Assembly (NCBI RefSeq): GCF_003471585.1
Contig: NZ_QRJO01000002.1
Span: 75,587 to 139,586 of the forward strand
Origin: Collinsella sp. AM18-10
Lineage (GTDB): Bacteria > Actinomycetota > Coriobacteriia > Coriobacteriales > Coriobacteriaceae
Direction of reading: 5' to 3'
DNA: 64,000 nt
Part shown: in pieces, positions 17,166 through 25,420 of the stretch
Position numbering within the stretch: position 1 is the first letter of the stretch
How the letters are laid out: each line of letters opens with the position of its first letter
Notes under the pieces: generated by a model
What the model was told of the DNA's origin: nothing
Seen by the model: the letters and a program-made list of their open reading frames with translations, nothing else
Database searches by the model: none
Position numbers and translations under genes: made by a program

Positions 17166-18005
17166 ATGGCAGATTCCAAGGTGGAGTACCCCGCTCCCGA
17201 TTGCCTGGCGCCCGCTGCGATCGAGGCCAAGACCGAGGCCGCCGGCGTGACCAAGGCCAACCTGCCGGTCGCAAAGGCCTTTGTTTTGGCAATGTTCGCT
17301 GGCGCGTTCATCGCCTTCGGCGGCCTGTTCTTTACGGTGTTTTTGAGCGACAGCACGCTGGGCTGGGGCGCCCAGCGCGTCGTGGGCGGCCTGTGCTTTT
17401 GCCTGGGCCTGGTGCTCGTGCTGGTGTGCGGCGCCGAGCTGTTTACCGGTAACTCGCTTATGGTCTGCGCGCTCAAGAGTAAAAAGATCACCCTGGCTCA
17501 GATGCTCAAGGCTTGGGTCGTCGTATGGGTCGGTAACTTTGTCGGTGCCCTGTTCATCGTCTTTTTGGTGTACATGGCCGGCATTTACAAGCTCAACGGC
17601 GAGGCGGTCGCCAATTCCATGGTGAGCGTCGCCGCCGGCAAGGTGACGATCGACTGGGTGACGATCTTCTTCCGCGGCATCCTGTGCAACATCTTTGTGT
17701 GCCTGGCCGTGTGGATCGGTACCGCCGGCAAGACCGTGGTTGATAAGGTTGTGGGCATTCTGCTGCCCATCGCCGCCTTTGTGGCCTGCGGTTTTGAGCA
17801 CTGCGTCGCCAACATGTACTTTTTGCCCATGGGCGCCGTGATGCACGCGTGCGGTTATGGTGCCGACGTCGCCGGCGCCGATGCGCTCAACGCCGCGGGC
17901 ATTGCGTTTAACCTGTCCGCCGCCACGCTGGGCAACATCGTGGGCGGCGCGGTTCTGGTCGCGCTTGGCTACTGGTTTATCTACGCCAAGAAGTCCGAGG
18001 CGTAA
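17166..18005 (+). CDS. focA: Formate/nitrite transporter family channel (FocA-like)
   Basis: This 279-residue membrane protein has six or so helices and the FNT signature elements: AGAFIAFGG (near residues 43-51), the GAELFTGNSLM loop (near 93-103) and GFEHCVANMYFLP (near 208-220), which contains the central His of the FNT pore. It should move formate across the membrane. Next to fdhF-hyf, this suggests supply of formate for H2 production or export of excess formate. The ATG at 17166 is used. A TTG further upstream gives only an unconvincing extension. It follows hycI by 39 nt and is followed by a strong terminator, so it closes the operon. Confidence 0.92.
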   Translation: MADSKVEYPAPDCLAPAAIEAKTEAAGVTKANLPVAKAFVLAMFAGAFIAFGGLFFTVFLSDSTLGWGAQRVVGGLCFCLGLVLVLVCGAELFTGNSLMVCALKSKKITLAQMLKAWVVVWVGNFVGALFIVFLVYMAGIYKLNGEAVANSMVSVAAGKVTIDWVTIFFRGILCNIFVCLAVWIGTAGKTVVDKVVGILLPIAAFVACGFEHCVANMYFLPMGAVMHACGYGADVAGADALNAAGIAFNLSAATLGNIVGGAVLVALGYWFIYAKKSEA

Positions 18006-18027
18006 GGTACCGTCTGTTTGACGTTGG

Positions 18028-18064
18028 GCCTCCCGCGGGGCGTTGCCGTGCGGGAGGCTTTTTT
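18028..18064 (+). terminator. Intrinsic terminator closing the formate hydrogenlyase operon
   Basis: GCCTCCCGC (18028-18036) pairs with GCGGGAGGC (18050-18058), and a run of six T follows. It lies 23 nt after the focA stop. Confidence 0.9.
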
Positions 18065-18127
18065 GGCCCGGGACTCGTTGCCGGGCTTTTGGCCTGTTGT
18101 GTTTGGCTGATGAAAGGGGTAATCGAG

Positions 18128-20245
18128 ATGGCATCTGCTGTGAAGCGTGACGGTCGCGCCGTGGTGACTACATGCGGGGGATGCTATGCCGATTGCGCCT
18201 TTGCGGCACGCGTTGGGGACGGTCGCGTGGTGGCCGAGTTACCGGTGCCGGGGCATCCGTGCGCGGCGCGTGCCCTGTGCACCCGCGGACGGCATCGCCT
18301 GGCAATGCCGTTTGACGAGCGCGACCGCATTGTGCACCCCATGCGTCGGCGAGCTGATGGCTCGGGGTTCGATGCGATTTCGTGGGACGAGGCGTTCGCG
18401 CAGATTGCGGCGCGCCTTGGGGGGATTATTGACGAGTGTGGTCCGCGTGCGCTGGGCATGACGCTCGGCGTGCCCTCGTTCGACCGTTACTGGGCGTATC
18501 GCCTTATGCATGCGCTGGGCTCGCCCAACGTGTATGGTGCCGACGGTGCCTGCGAGGTGAGCCGTCTCACCGGCTGGGAGCACAGCCTGGGTTACAGCCC
18601 CGCCTCCGACCTGGCGCATACCGATTGCATCATGTATTTGGGGCGTTCCATTGTCGATTCGTCGACGATGGGGGCCGTTGATGCGCTCAACGATGCCCGT
18701 CGCCGTGGGGCGAAGATCATCGTGGTTGACCCCCGGCGCAGCGGCTCGGCCGCGCTTGCCGACCGCTGGCTGCGCGTGCGCCCTGGCTGCGACTTGGCAT
18801 TGCTGTTGGGTATTGCCCATGTCTTGATTGCCGAGGGCCTGTACGATCACGAGTTTGTTGCCCGCTATACCATAGGCTTTGACGAGCTGGCGCAGGCGGC
18901 CCGTGCTTGGACGCCCGAGTGGGCCGAGTCGATGTGCGACGTGCCGGCCGCAGAGATTGTCGCCACGGCGCGCGATCTCGCTGCCGCCGCGCCTGCCGCT
19001 GTGGTGGATGCGGGCTTTCATGGTGGCATCGGTATCGCGTATGCCAATAGCACCCAGACCGCGCGCGCTATCTGCTTGGTCGATGTGCTGCTGGGCTGCA
19101 TCGGGCATGTAGGCGGCGCGTTCAATCCGCCCACGCCGCTTGTGTTGGGCGACCTCGATCCCGCGCGCTTTGCGACGCCGCCGGTGCCTCGCGGGCCCAA
19201 GCTGGGGTCCGAGCGCTATCCACTGGTCGATCCGGTGCGCGGCCTGTGCACGACCATCGGTCAGTCGATACTGGCCGGCGATTTGCGTGGGCTCATCGTC
19301 TATGCTAGCAATCCCGGGGCAGGCTATGGCAACGCCGGAGCGTGGTTGGGTATTTTGCAGCAGCTCGACTTGCTCGTGACGATTGATATCCGCTGGTCCG
19401 AGACAGCGCGCGCTTCTGACTTCGTGCTGCCCGATGTGACGTATTTGGAGGCCGACCGCGGTGTGGGCACAGTCGTGGGTGCCAACGATTCGCGGGTGTT
19501 CTACCGCAACGCCGTGCTGCCTGTGCAGCATGACGACACACGTCCCGGTCGGGAGATTTTTGCCGGTCTGGCGCAGGCGTGTGGGGCTGGCGAGTACTTC
19601 CGGTTTACGTCTGACGACCTGGCGGCTGCCCAGGTGGCGCCTTTTGGGATCGATCTGGACGAGCTCAAGGAGCGCGGCTGGGCCGACACGGGTGTTGCGT
19701 TGCCGTCGCGTACGGGCGAGCCGGCGATTCCCTTGGATGGCGGCAAAATTGCGCTGGCAAGCGACGTATGGGAACGAGCTGGCCTGGGTCGTGTACCCAA
19801 CTGGATCGCCCCCATGGTGGAGCCGGGCCCGGGGATGTTTCGCCTCATTAGCGGCAACCGTCCCTTTGAGTCGCATACCTCGCGAAGGCTTGCAGCCCAA
19901 GGTGCCGCCGAGGCTGGGTCGGACCTGGATGCCGTGCAGATGAATGCCGATGCTGCCGCGCACATGGGCATCGCCGACGGCGAGGTCGTCGAGCTTGTGA
20001 GCGATATGGGCCGCGACCGCGTGCGCGTGGAGACGACGCCGTACCTGCATCCGGCGTGCATCTTTACGTCGGCCGCCCCCGGCGGGCGTTCGTTTGGTGC
20101 CGATGCCGGTGGCGCTCAAGCCTTGGGCGTGGGCCCGCTCGACCATACGCCGTTACGTTGGGACCCGTTGACGGGTGCTGCGCTCACCCAGGAAAACGCC
20201 GTTCGCGTGGAAAAGATCGCGGCGCGCGGGGATAATGACGAGTAA
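18128..20245 (+). CDS. Molybdopterin-dependent oxidoreductase, Cys-ligand type, no partner subunit
   Basis: A 705-residue member of the DMSO reductase superfamily. An N-terminal cluster motif CGGCYADC (residues 18-25), with further Cys in HPCAARALCTRG (near 48-59), should hold a [4Fe-4S] cluster. The molybdenum ligand position reads GADGACEVSRLTG (near residues 138-150), so Cys rather than Sec or Ser. The surrounding GSPNVYG is reminiscent of polysulfide/thiosulfate reductase (PsrA/PhsA) relatives. MGD-binding elements (YLGRSIVDSS, IIVVDPRRSGSA, and the C-terminal FRLISGNRPFESH domain) are present. No twin-arginine signal is seen, so it is probably cytoplasmic. No ferredoxin or membrane-anchor gene accompanies it, which is unusual. 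The ATG at 18128 follows AAAGGGG. selA begins 52 nt downstream. The substrate is unknown. Confidence 0.8.
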   Translation: MASAVKRDGRAVVTTCGGCYADCAFAARVGDGRVVAELPVPGHPCAARALCTRGRHRLAMPFDERDRIVHPMRRRADGSGFDAISWDEAFAQIAARLGGIIDECGPRALGMTLGVPSFDRYWAYRLMHALGSPNVYGADGACEVSRLTGWEHSLGYSPASDLAHTDCIMYLGRSIVDSSTMGAVDALNDARRRGAKIIVVDPRRSGSAALADRWLRVRPGCDLALLLGIAHVLIAEGLYDHEFVARYTIGFDELAQAARAWTPEWAESMCDVPAAEIVATARDLAAAAPAAVVDAGFHGGIGIAYANSTQTARAICLVDVLLGCIGHVGGAFNPPTPLVLGDLDPARFATPPVPRGPKLGSERYPLVDPVRGLCTTIGQSILAGDLRGLIVYASNPGAGYGNAGAWLGILQQLDLLVTIDIRWSETARASDFVLPDVTYLEADRGVGTVVGANDSRVFYRNAVLPVQHDDTRPGREIFAGLAQACGAGEYFRFTSDDLAAAQVAPFGIDLDELKERGWADTGVALPSRTGEPAIPLDGGKIALASDVWERAGLGRVPNWIAPMVEPGPGMFRLISGNRPFESHTSRRLAAQGAAEAGSDLDAVQMNADAAAHMGIADGEVVELVSDMGRDRVRVETTPYLHPACIFTSAAPGGRSFGADAGGAQALGVGPLDHTPLRWDPLTGAALTQENAVRVEKIAARGDNDE

Positions 20246-20297
20246 TTGACTCAGCTGATGTATTTGACTGATCCACGTTTCTTTTGAAAGGCCGCAC

Positions 20298-21752
20298 ATG
20301 AGCGATAGCCAGAACATGTCCGATGAGGTGCGCGCCCGCCTGCGCGCCATTCCTTCCGTCAACGAGCTGCTTGCCGAGTGGCCGGTGGTGAAGGCGGCGG
20401 GGGAGACCTGCGACGCGGTGGTCCATGCTGCCGTGACGGCCGAGCTCGACGAGGAGCGCGCCGCGATTCGCGCCGGTGCCGCCCCGCGTTCCAAGCGCGA
20501 GCTGGCCTCGGCCATCGAGTGGCGTGCGCATCGCTCCGCGCTGCCGAGCCTGCGTCCCGCCGTCAACGCCACGGGTGTGGTCATCCATACCAATCTGGGC
20601 CGTGCCCCGCTTGCGGAGTCGGCGGCAAAGGCCGTGGCCGAGGTTGCGCGCGGGTATAGCACGCTCGAGTACAGCGTCGACACCTGTTCGCGCGGGTCGC
20701 GCAAGGAGCACGCCGCGCAACTGATCCGCTCGCTCACCGGTGCCGAGGACGCGCTCGTGGTCAACAACAACGCCGCTGCGGTGCTGCTGGTGCTGGCAAC
20801 CCATGCCGCGGGCAAAGAGGTCATAGTCAGCCGTGGCGAGCTTGTTGAGATCGGCGGCAGCTTCCGTATCCCCGACGTCATGGAGGCCTCGGGTGCCAAG
20901 CTCGTCGAGGTCGGGGCCACCAACCGCACGCATCTGGTCGACTACGAGCGTGCCATCACGCCCGATACGGCGATGATCCTTAAGGTCCATCCTTCTAACT
21001 ATCGCATCGAGGGTTTCCACGAGGAGGTGGGTTCTCGGGAGCTTGCGGCGCTTGCTCACAAGCATGGCCTGCTGTTCTACGAGGACCAGGGTTCGGGCGC
21101 GCTGCTGCCCGATGACATCTTGGTGCGCGGCGGCGAGGAACCCACGCCGGCTTCGGTTTCGGCGGGGCTCGATGTGGTGTCGTGCTCGGGCGATAAGCTG
21201 CTCGGTGCCGCACAGGCGGGCATTATCATGGGCCGTCGCGATCTGGTCCAGGCCTGCGGCGCACATCCGCTCATGCGCGCTCTGCGTCCGGGCAAGTTGG
21301 CGCTCACGGCGCTCGAGGCCACACTTCGCATCTACATGGACGGCGCCGACGTGGCCCATCGCGATATTCCGGTGCTCAGCATGCTCACGCTGCCGCAGGC
21401 CCATTTGGAACGACGTGCCCGCAAGCTGCGCGATCGTATGGTCGCCGGGCTCGATAAGGCTGGCTGCCCGTGTGCCGTGCAGGTGGAAATCGTCGAGGAG
21501 TCCTCGACGCCCGGCGGCGGTTCGCTGCCTACCGTTGAGCTGCCGACGATGTGCGTTGCCGTGCGCTTTGTTGACGAGCGCCTGACGGTCGACGCGCTCA
21601 AGCGCTCGCTTGTCCAGGACTTCGACACGCCGGTCGTCACGCGAACCTCGCACGATCGCATTTTGTTTGACGTCCGTACGCTTGTGGGCGACCGCGATAT
21701 CGAGACGGCGGCGTCGACGCTTGCCGCATGCGTTGCCAAGGCGGTGCGCTGA
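20298..21752 (+). CDS. selA: L-seryl-tRNA(Sec) selenium transferase
   Basis: A PLP enzyme that converts Ser-tRNA(Sec) to Sec-tRNA(Sec) using selenophosphate. At 484 residues it is slightly longer than E. coli SelA (463). Visible family blocks are VNATGVVIHTNLGRAPL (near residues 92-108), YSTLEYSVDTCSRGSR (near 121-136), ALVVNNNAAAVLL (near 151-163), EDQGSGAL (near 263) and CSGDKLLGAAQAGII, whose Lys300 should be the PLP-binding lysine. AAAGGC lies before the ATG. Its stop TGA overlaps the selB ATG (TGATG). Together with the Sec-containing FdhF and the tRNA-Sec gene 2.1 kb downstream, this shows a functional Sec insertion system. selD (selenophosphate synthetase) is not in the window. Confidence 0.96.
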   Translation: MSDSQNMSDEVRARLRAIPSVNELLAEWPVVKAAGETCDAVVHAAVTAELDEERAAIRAGAAPRSKRELASAIEWRAHRSALPSLRPAVNATGVVIHTNLGRAPLAESAAKAVAEVARGYSTLEYSVDTCSRGSRKEHAAQLIRSLTGAEDALVVNNNAAAVLLVLATHAAGKEVIVSRGELVEIGGSFRIPDVMEASGAKLVEVGATNRTHLVDYERAITPDTAMILKVHPSNYRIEGFHEEVGSRELAALAHKHGLLFYEDQGSGALLPDDILVRGGEEPTPASVSAGLDVVSCSGDKLLGAAQAGIIMGRRDLVQACGAHPLMRALRPGKLALTALEATLRIYMDGADVAHRDIPVLSMLTLPQAHLERRARKLRDRMVAGLDKAGCPCAVQVEIVEESSTPGGGSLPTVELPTMCVAVRFVDERLTVDALKRSLVQDFDTPVVTRTSHDRILFDVRTLVGDRDIETAASTLAACVAKAVR

Positions 21753-23719
21753 TGAGTGAGGCCGAAGCGTTGGTGGAATGCCCCGTTATCGTTGGCACGG
21801 CGGGCCATGTCGACCACGGTAAGTCGGCGCTTATCGAGGCGCTGACGGGTAAAAACCCCGACCGCCTGGAGGTTGAGCGCCGTCGAGGTATGACCGTTGA
21901 GCTTGGCTTTGGCGAGTTGGCGCTGCCGAGTGGCAAGATCGTCGGCCTGGTCGACGTGCCGGGCCACGCGCATTACCTGCGCGCCATGGTGCAGGGTGCC
22001 ACGGGCATCGACGTTGCTGTGCTGGTGGTATCGGCCGTCGAAGGCGTGATGCCGCAGACCCGCGAGCACGTGCATGTGCTGGAGCTGCTGGGCGTTACGC
22101 ATATGGTGGTGGCGCTGACGATGTGCGACTTGGCCGACGCCGAGATGACCGAGCTTGCCGAGCTCGATGTCGATGACTTTTTGTCGGGTACCGTGTTTGC
22201 GGACGCGCCGATTGTGCCCGTGTCGTCCAAGACTGGCGCGGGGATCGATGACCTGCTGGCTACGCTCGACGAGCAGGTTGCCGCTTGCTGGGATTCCTGC
22301 CGCGACCGTGCCGAGCGCACCGATGCCGCGCCGCGCTTGCCCATCGACCGCTGCTTTACGATCAAGGGCGTCGGCACCGTCGTGACGGGAACGCTGCACG
22401 ATGCGCCGGTTGCGGTGAGCGATGAGCTCGTTGCGCTGCCGTCGCGCACGACCTGCCGCGTGCGCGGGATCCAAGTGCATGGCGATACGCAGCGGGCGCT
22501 GCCCGGTCAGCGTGTGGCGCTCAACCTGGTGGGTGACGGCGTCGCGGCACTTGACCGCGGTGAGATGCTCGGCGTGGCGGGCCGCTTTGGCCAGACGATG
22601 CGCTTTATGATGACGTTTACGTATTTGGGTCGCGAGGGAGCCAAGCCGCGTGTGCTCGAGTCGGGTGCTCGTGTGCACGTGATGGCGGGTACGTCCGAGG
22701 TTGTCGGTCGCATCATGTTCATGGAGGGCGAGGCCTCCATGGCGGTGGGCGAGACCCGTATCGTTCAGGTGCGCTTGGAAGACTCGCTGCCGCTACGTGC
22801 CGGGGACCATGCCGTGGTGCTGTCATATTCGCCCGTGATGCTTATTGGCGGCGGGCGCGTGCTGCTTTCGCGCTGCCGTCGCTCGCGCGAGCTTGCTGAG
22901 GGGGAGCGCGTGCTGTACGCGGCTCTTGAGGCCGGCGATATCGCGGGCGGTGTGGGCGCTTGGCTGGCGTTGCAGACGCTGCCGGTTACGGCGATTGATG
23001 TTGCCGAGGGTTTGGATCTTGGTGCCGGCGAGGTCGATGCCGCACTGCGCGGGTTGGTGTCGCAGGGCTCTGTTCGCAAGCTTGACGCGGGTGATGCTGG
23101 CCTCTTGGCGGACGTCGTGGTGCTCGACGCCGCGATGGATGCACTGGCGGCGGCCCTGTCAGCCATGCATGCGGCGTCTCCCAAGGAGACGGGCTTTACG
23201 CCTGGCGCCGTTGCCCATGCTGCGTGGCCTACTGCTGATGAAGGCGTTGCCGCGGCTCTGATTGCCGAGGGCTGCTCGCGTGGCGTGTGTGCCGCCGAGG
23301 GCGCCGAGGTATTCGACCCGCACTCCGCTGCCGCCGCGGCGCGTGTGGTGCGCGAGGCCTGCGAACGTATCGTTGCCTTGCTGGACGAAGCCGGCCTCGA
23401 CGCACCGACGTTGCCCGAGGTGGGCGAGCAACTGCAGCTCGATCGCGACACCATGACGCGTGCCCTGCGCGAGCTTTCGCTCAACCGTTCCATCGTGAAG
23501 GTCGAGCGCGACGTTGCCCTGTCCGCTGCCGCCGAGGGCCATGCGCGTGATCTTGTCGCCTCTGCCATTGGCGACGCCGGTGGCGCTGCTACCACGAGCG
23601 CCCTGCGCGAGGCCCTTGGTGTGTCGCGCAAACGCGCCATCAGCATCTTGGAACACCTGGATGCCGTACGTTTTACGGTGCTCGACAAGGACGCCGGCGG
23701 CCTGAGGTCCCTACGCTAG
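21752..23719 (+). CDS. selB: Selenocysteine-specific translation elongation factor
   Basis: A 655-residue GTPase that carries Sec-tRNA to the ribosome and binds the SECIS hairpin. The EF-Tu-like part has G1 GTAGHVDHGKS (near residues 14-24), a GMTVELGF switch region (near 49-56), and G3 DVPGHAHYLR (near 69-78). The G4 position reads LTMCDLAD (near 125-132), where SelB proteins usually have T-K-x-D; the Lys is replaced by Met. The C-terminal part, about residues 390-655, is Ala/Glu-rich and should be the winged-helix repeats that bind SECIS RNA (EVGEQLQLDRDTMTRAL and ALREALGVSRKRAISILEHL are recognisable helix-turn-helix stretches). I start at the ATG overlapping the selA stop; an in-frame start at 21728 lies inside selA and is rejected. 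Confidence 0.95.
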   Translation: MSEAEALVECPVIVGTAGHVDHGKSALIEALTGKNPDRLEVERRRGMTVELGFGELALPSGKIVGLVDVPGHAHYLRAMVQGATGIDVAVLVVSAVEGVMPQTREHVHVLELLGVTHMVVALTMCDLADAEMTELAELDVDDFLSGTVFADAPIVPVSSKTGAGIDDLLATLDEQVAACWDSCRDRAERTDAAPRLPIDRCFTIKGVGTVVTGTLHDAPVAVSDELVALPSRTTCRVRGIQVHGDTQRALPGQRVALNLVGDGVAALDRGEMLGVAGRFGQTMRFMMTFTYLGREGAKPRVLESGARVHVMAGTSEVVGRIMFMEGEASMAVGETRIVQVRLEDSLPLRAGDHAVVLSYSPVMLIGGGRVLLSRCRRSRELAEGERVLYAALEAGDIAGGVGAWLALQTLPVTAIDVAEGLDLGAGEVDAALRGLVSQGSVRKLDAGDAGLLADVVVLDAAMDALAAALSAMHAASPKETGFTPGAVAHAAWPTADEGVAAALIAEGCSRGVCAAEGAEVFDPHSAAAAARVVREACERIVALLDEAGLDAPTLPEVGEQLQLDRDTMTRALRELSLNRSIVKVERDVALSAAAEGHARDLVASAIGDAGGAATTSALREALGVSRKRAISILEHLDAVRFTVLDKDAGGLRSLR

Positions 23720-23744
23720 GCCGGTCACCCGCCCCCGTCTCCTC

Positions 23745-23811
23745 AGTTGCGGTGAAATAGTTCCTAGTTGGGGGCTTTGGCAGCAAAAACAGGAACTATT
23801 CCACCGCAACT
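23745..23811. repeat. Type-A palindromic intergenic repeat between selB and selC
   Basis: Arms 23745-23765 and 23791-23811 form a 21-bp inverted repeat with one mismatch around a 25-nt spacer. The outer 15 bp are shared with the repeats at 1283, 39073 and 40610, and the inner GTTCCT only with type A. It lies 26 nt after selB and 58 nt before selC. Confidence 0.85.
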
Positions 23812-23868
23812 TCTTGCTCGTCTTTATGGGATGGGGCCTGTTCGGTTTGGTAAAATACGCCCGCACTT

Positions 23869-23965
23869 GGGAACGGATGGGCTCCGGTGGGCTCCGCGGT
23901 CCTCAAAACCGTTGCGAGGCGTGCAAAACGTCTTGGATGTGTTCGATTCACATACGTTCCCGCCA
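23869..23965 (+). tRNA. selC: tRNA-Sec (anticodon TCA)
   Basis: This 97-nt tRNA reads UGA as selenocysteine. The acceptor GGGAACG (23869-23875) pairs with CGTTCCC (23955-23961), followed by discriminator G and an encoded CCA ending at 23965. The anticodon stem GCGGT/ACCGT encloses CCTCAAA, placing TCA at 23903-23905. A long variable arm (GAGGCGT against ACGTCTT) and the T arm ATGTG-TTCGATT-CACAT follow. The extended D stem GGGCTCC/GGCTCC and the overall order match E. coli selC. The eighth acceptor pair is G opposite A, so one pair of the usual 8-bp acceptor appears unpaired. Lying 149 nt after selB and before mobA, it completes selA-selB-selC. Confidence 0.93.
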
Positions 23966-24119
23966 TACGCTACCAGCGCTTTTGTGCTCGCGGTCTTGCT
24001 GCGTGCCGCAAAGGCGCTGTTTTGTTTTTGCGCGAGCTTTTCGTAGTGTCGCTATTTCGGCGGCTGTATTTAGCTTCGTGCACCGGGTTTCGAGCATGCC
24101 GATGGAGGTGGTTTGCCGT

Positions 24120-24752
24120 ATGACTACCGTAAGACGTGCCGATCTTTCTTGCGTCGTCCAGGCGGGCGGGTTGTCGTCGCGTATGGGCTGCGATAAGGCG
24201 CGCATGGCGTTTTGCGGCGAGCCTCTCATCGAGCGCGTGCTGGGTCGGCTGGCGCCAGTTGCCGGCGAGTTGGTCGTGACGACTTCGCGTCCCAGCGAGC
24301 TTGCCTATCTTGAGGAACTTATGTTTGATGGCCTGCGCCCCCGCGTGGTGATGGACGTCGACGGTCCCGCCGGTGCCATGCGCGGCATCGCGAGCTCGTT
24401 GGCCGCGGCCCGATTGCCGCTCGTGGCGATCGTCGCCTGCGACATGCCGTTTGTCTCGCCGGAACTGATCGGCGCGCTTGCCGATCGTGTTGAGGCCGAG
24501 GCGCTCGATGTGTGCGTGCCGCGCGAGGAGCGGGGGATTGAGCCGCTTTGCGCCGTCTGGCGCTGTGACGCGTGTGCGCCGGTTGCCCACGAGCTGCTTG
24601 CTTGCGACCGCCAGCGCATTCGCTGCCTGATCAATCGCGTTCAGGCTGGTTATATGGATGAGCCGCAGATTGTTAAGGCCGCGGGCTCGACGCTCTGCTT
24701 CGAGAACGTCAATACGCCCGAGGAGTTTGCGGCGGCCGAGTTACTCGCCTAG
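24120..24752 (+). CDS. mobA: Molybdenum cofactor guanylyltransferase
   Basis: A 210-residue nucleotidyltransferase that joins GMP to molybdopterin, making the MGD cofactor used by FdhF and the oxidoreductase at 18128. The N-terminal nucleotide-binding loop reads VVQAGGLSSRMGCDKA (residues 12-27), close to the family LAGG-x-S-x-RMG-x-DKA. DVDGPAGAMRGI (near 79-90) and ACDMPFVSPEL (near 105-115) are the GTP and metal-binding stretches. I start at 24120, with GGAGGTGG upstream; ATGs at 24096 and 24102 in the same frame are alternatives. It follows selC by 154 nt in the same direction. The DUF3343 gene follows after 15 nt, which suggests a shared transcript. Confidence 0.9.
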   Translation: MTTVRRADLSCVVQAGGLSSRMGCDKARMAFCGEPLIERVLGRLAPVAGELVVTTSRPSELAYLEELMFDGLRPRVVMDVDGPAGAMRGIASSLAAARLPLVAIVACDMPFVSPELIGALADRVEAEALDVCVPREERGIEPLCAVWRCDACAPVAHELLACDRQRIRCLINRVQAGYMDEPQIVKAAGSTLCFENVNTPEEFAAAELLA

Positions 24753-24767
24753 ACGATGGGAGATGCC

Positions 24768-25163
24768 ATGTCTCACGATATTTGCCCCGACACGGGAGAG
24801 CCTTGCACTTGCGGCGGGTCCGAACCCTGTACCTGCGGTTGCGGTGGCTGTGGACATACCGCGGAAGAGGAAGCGGCCGCCGCGGCGTATCGTGAGGCAC
24901 ACCTCGAAGGCCCGTCCAGTGATGCCCCCGATCGCGAGCGCAAGATCATCGTATCGTTCGACAGTACCTTCGATGTGATGGAATGCGAGCAGCTGTGCCT
25001 TGCCGCCGGTGTGCCCGGGCGCATCATGCCGCTGCCCGGCTCCATCACCGCCGGCTGCGGCCTGTGCTGGGCCATGCCGTTCTCGGGCGATGCGCTCGCC
25101 GCCTTCCGCGCTGCCACCGAAGGCCGCATAACCCCCGCCGACTATCATCAGCTCGTCCTCTAA
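24768..25163 (+). CDS. DUF3343 (putative Se/S carrier) protein with Cys-rich N-terminus
   Basis: A 131-residue protein. Residues 60-131 match the DUF3343 family, named putative Se/S carrier: IIVSFDSTFDVMECEQLC, then GVPGRIMPLPGSITAGCGLCW. The conserved Cys pair lies in AGCGLC. Members of this family are often encoded near selenium genes, but their biochemical role is not settled. Unusually, this copy has an extra N-terminal segment with CTCGGSEPCTCGCGGCGH (about residues 12-29), which adds seven cysteines and could bind metal or chalcogen. I use the ATG at 24768, preceded by GGGAG; an in-frame ATG lies at 24756. Position directly after selA-selB-selC-mobA supports a role in selenium or molybdenum cofactor supply. 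That role is inferred. Confidence 0.75.
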   Translation: MSHDICPDTGEPCTCGGSEPCTCGCGGCGHTAEEEAAAAAYREAHLEGPSSDAPDRERKIIVSFDSTFDVMECEQLCLAAGVPGRIMPLPGSITAGCGLCWAMPFSGDALAAFRAATEGRITPADYHQLVL

Positions 25164-25171
25164 CCGCCAGC

Positions 25172-25206
25172 ACCACCACAAAGGTGCCTGCCCTCAATGT
25201 GGTGGT
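25172..25206 (+). terminator. Hairpin after the selenium/molybdenum block
   Basis: ACCACCACA (25172-25180) pairs with TGTGGTGGT (25198-25206) around a 17-nt loop, 9 nt after the DUF3343 stop. Only two or three T follow, so termination may be weak. The rest of the 25207-25420 gap shows no clear element beyond a probable gdhA promoter region. Confidence 0.45.
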
Positions 25207-25420
25207 TTGGAACACGTAGACGAAACAGGTTTGAAACACGGGTTTTGCACGTCTGGTGCTTAAAAACGCTTCTACCTGCATCGTAATCAAAACGAAACAT
25301 CTGCTCGTCGGCTTATGCGAAACTTTGCTGCAACAGTGCGATATTATCCATACTCGATAAAGTTCGCGGTGCATAGGGTGCCGCGACCGACATTTTTCGT
25401 TTCCCATCATTGGAGGAAGC

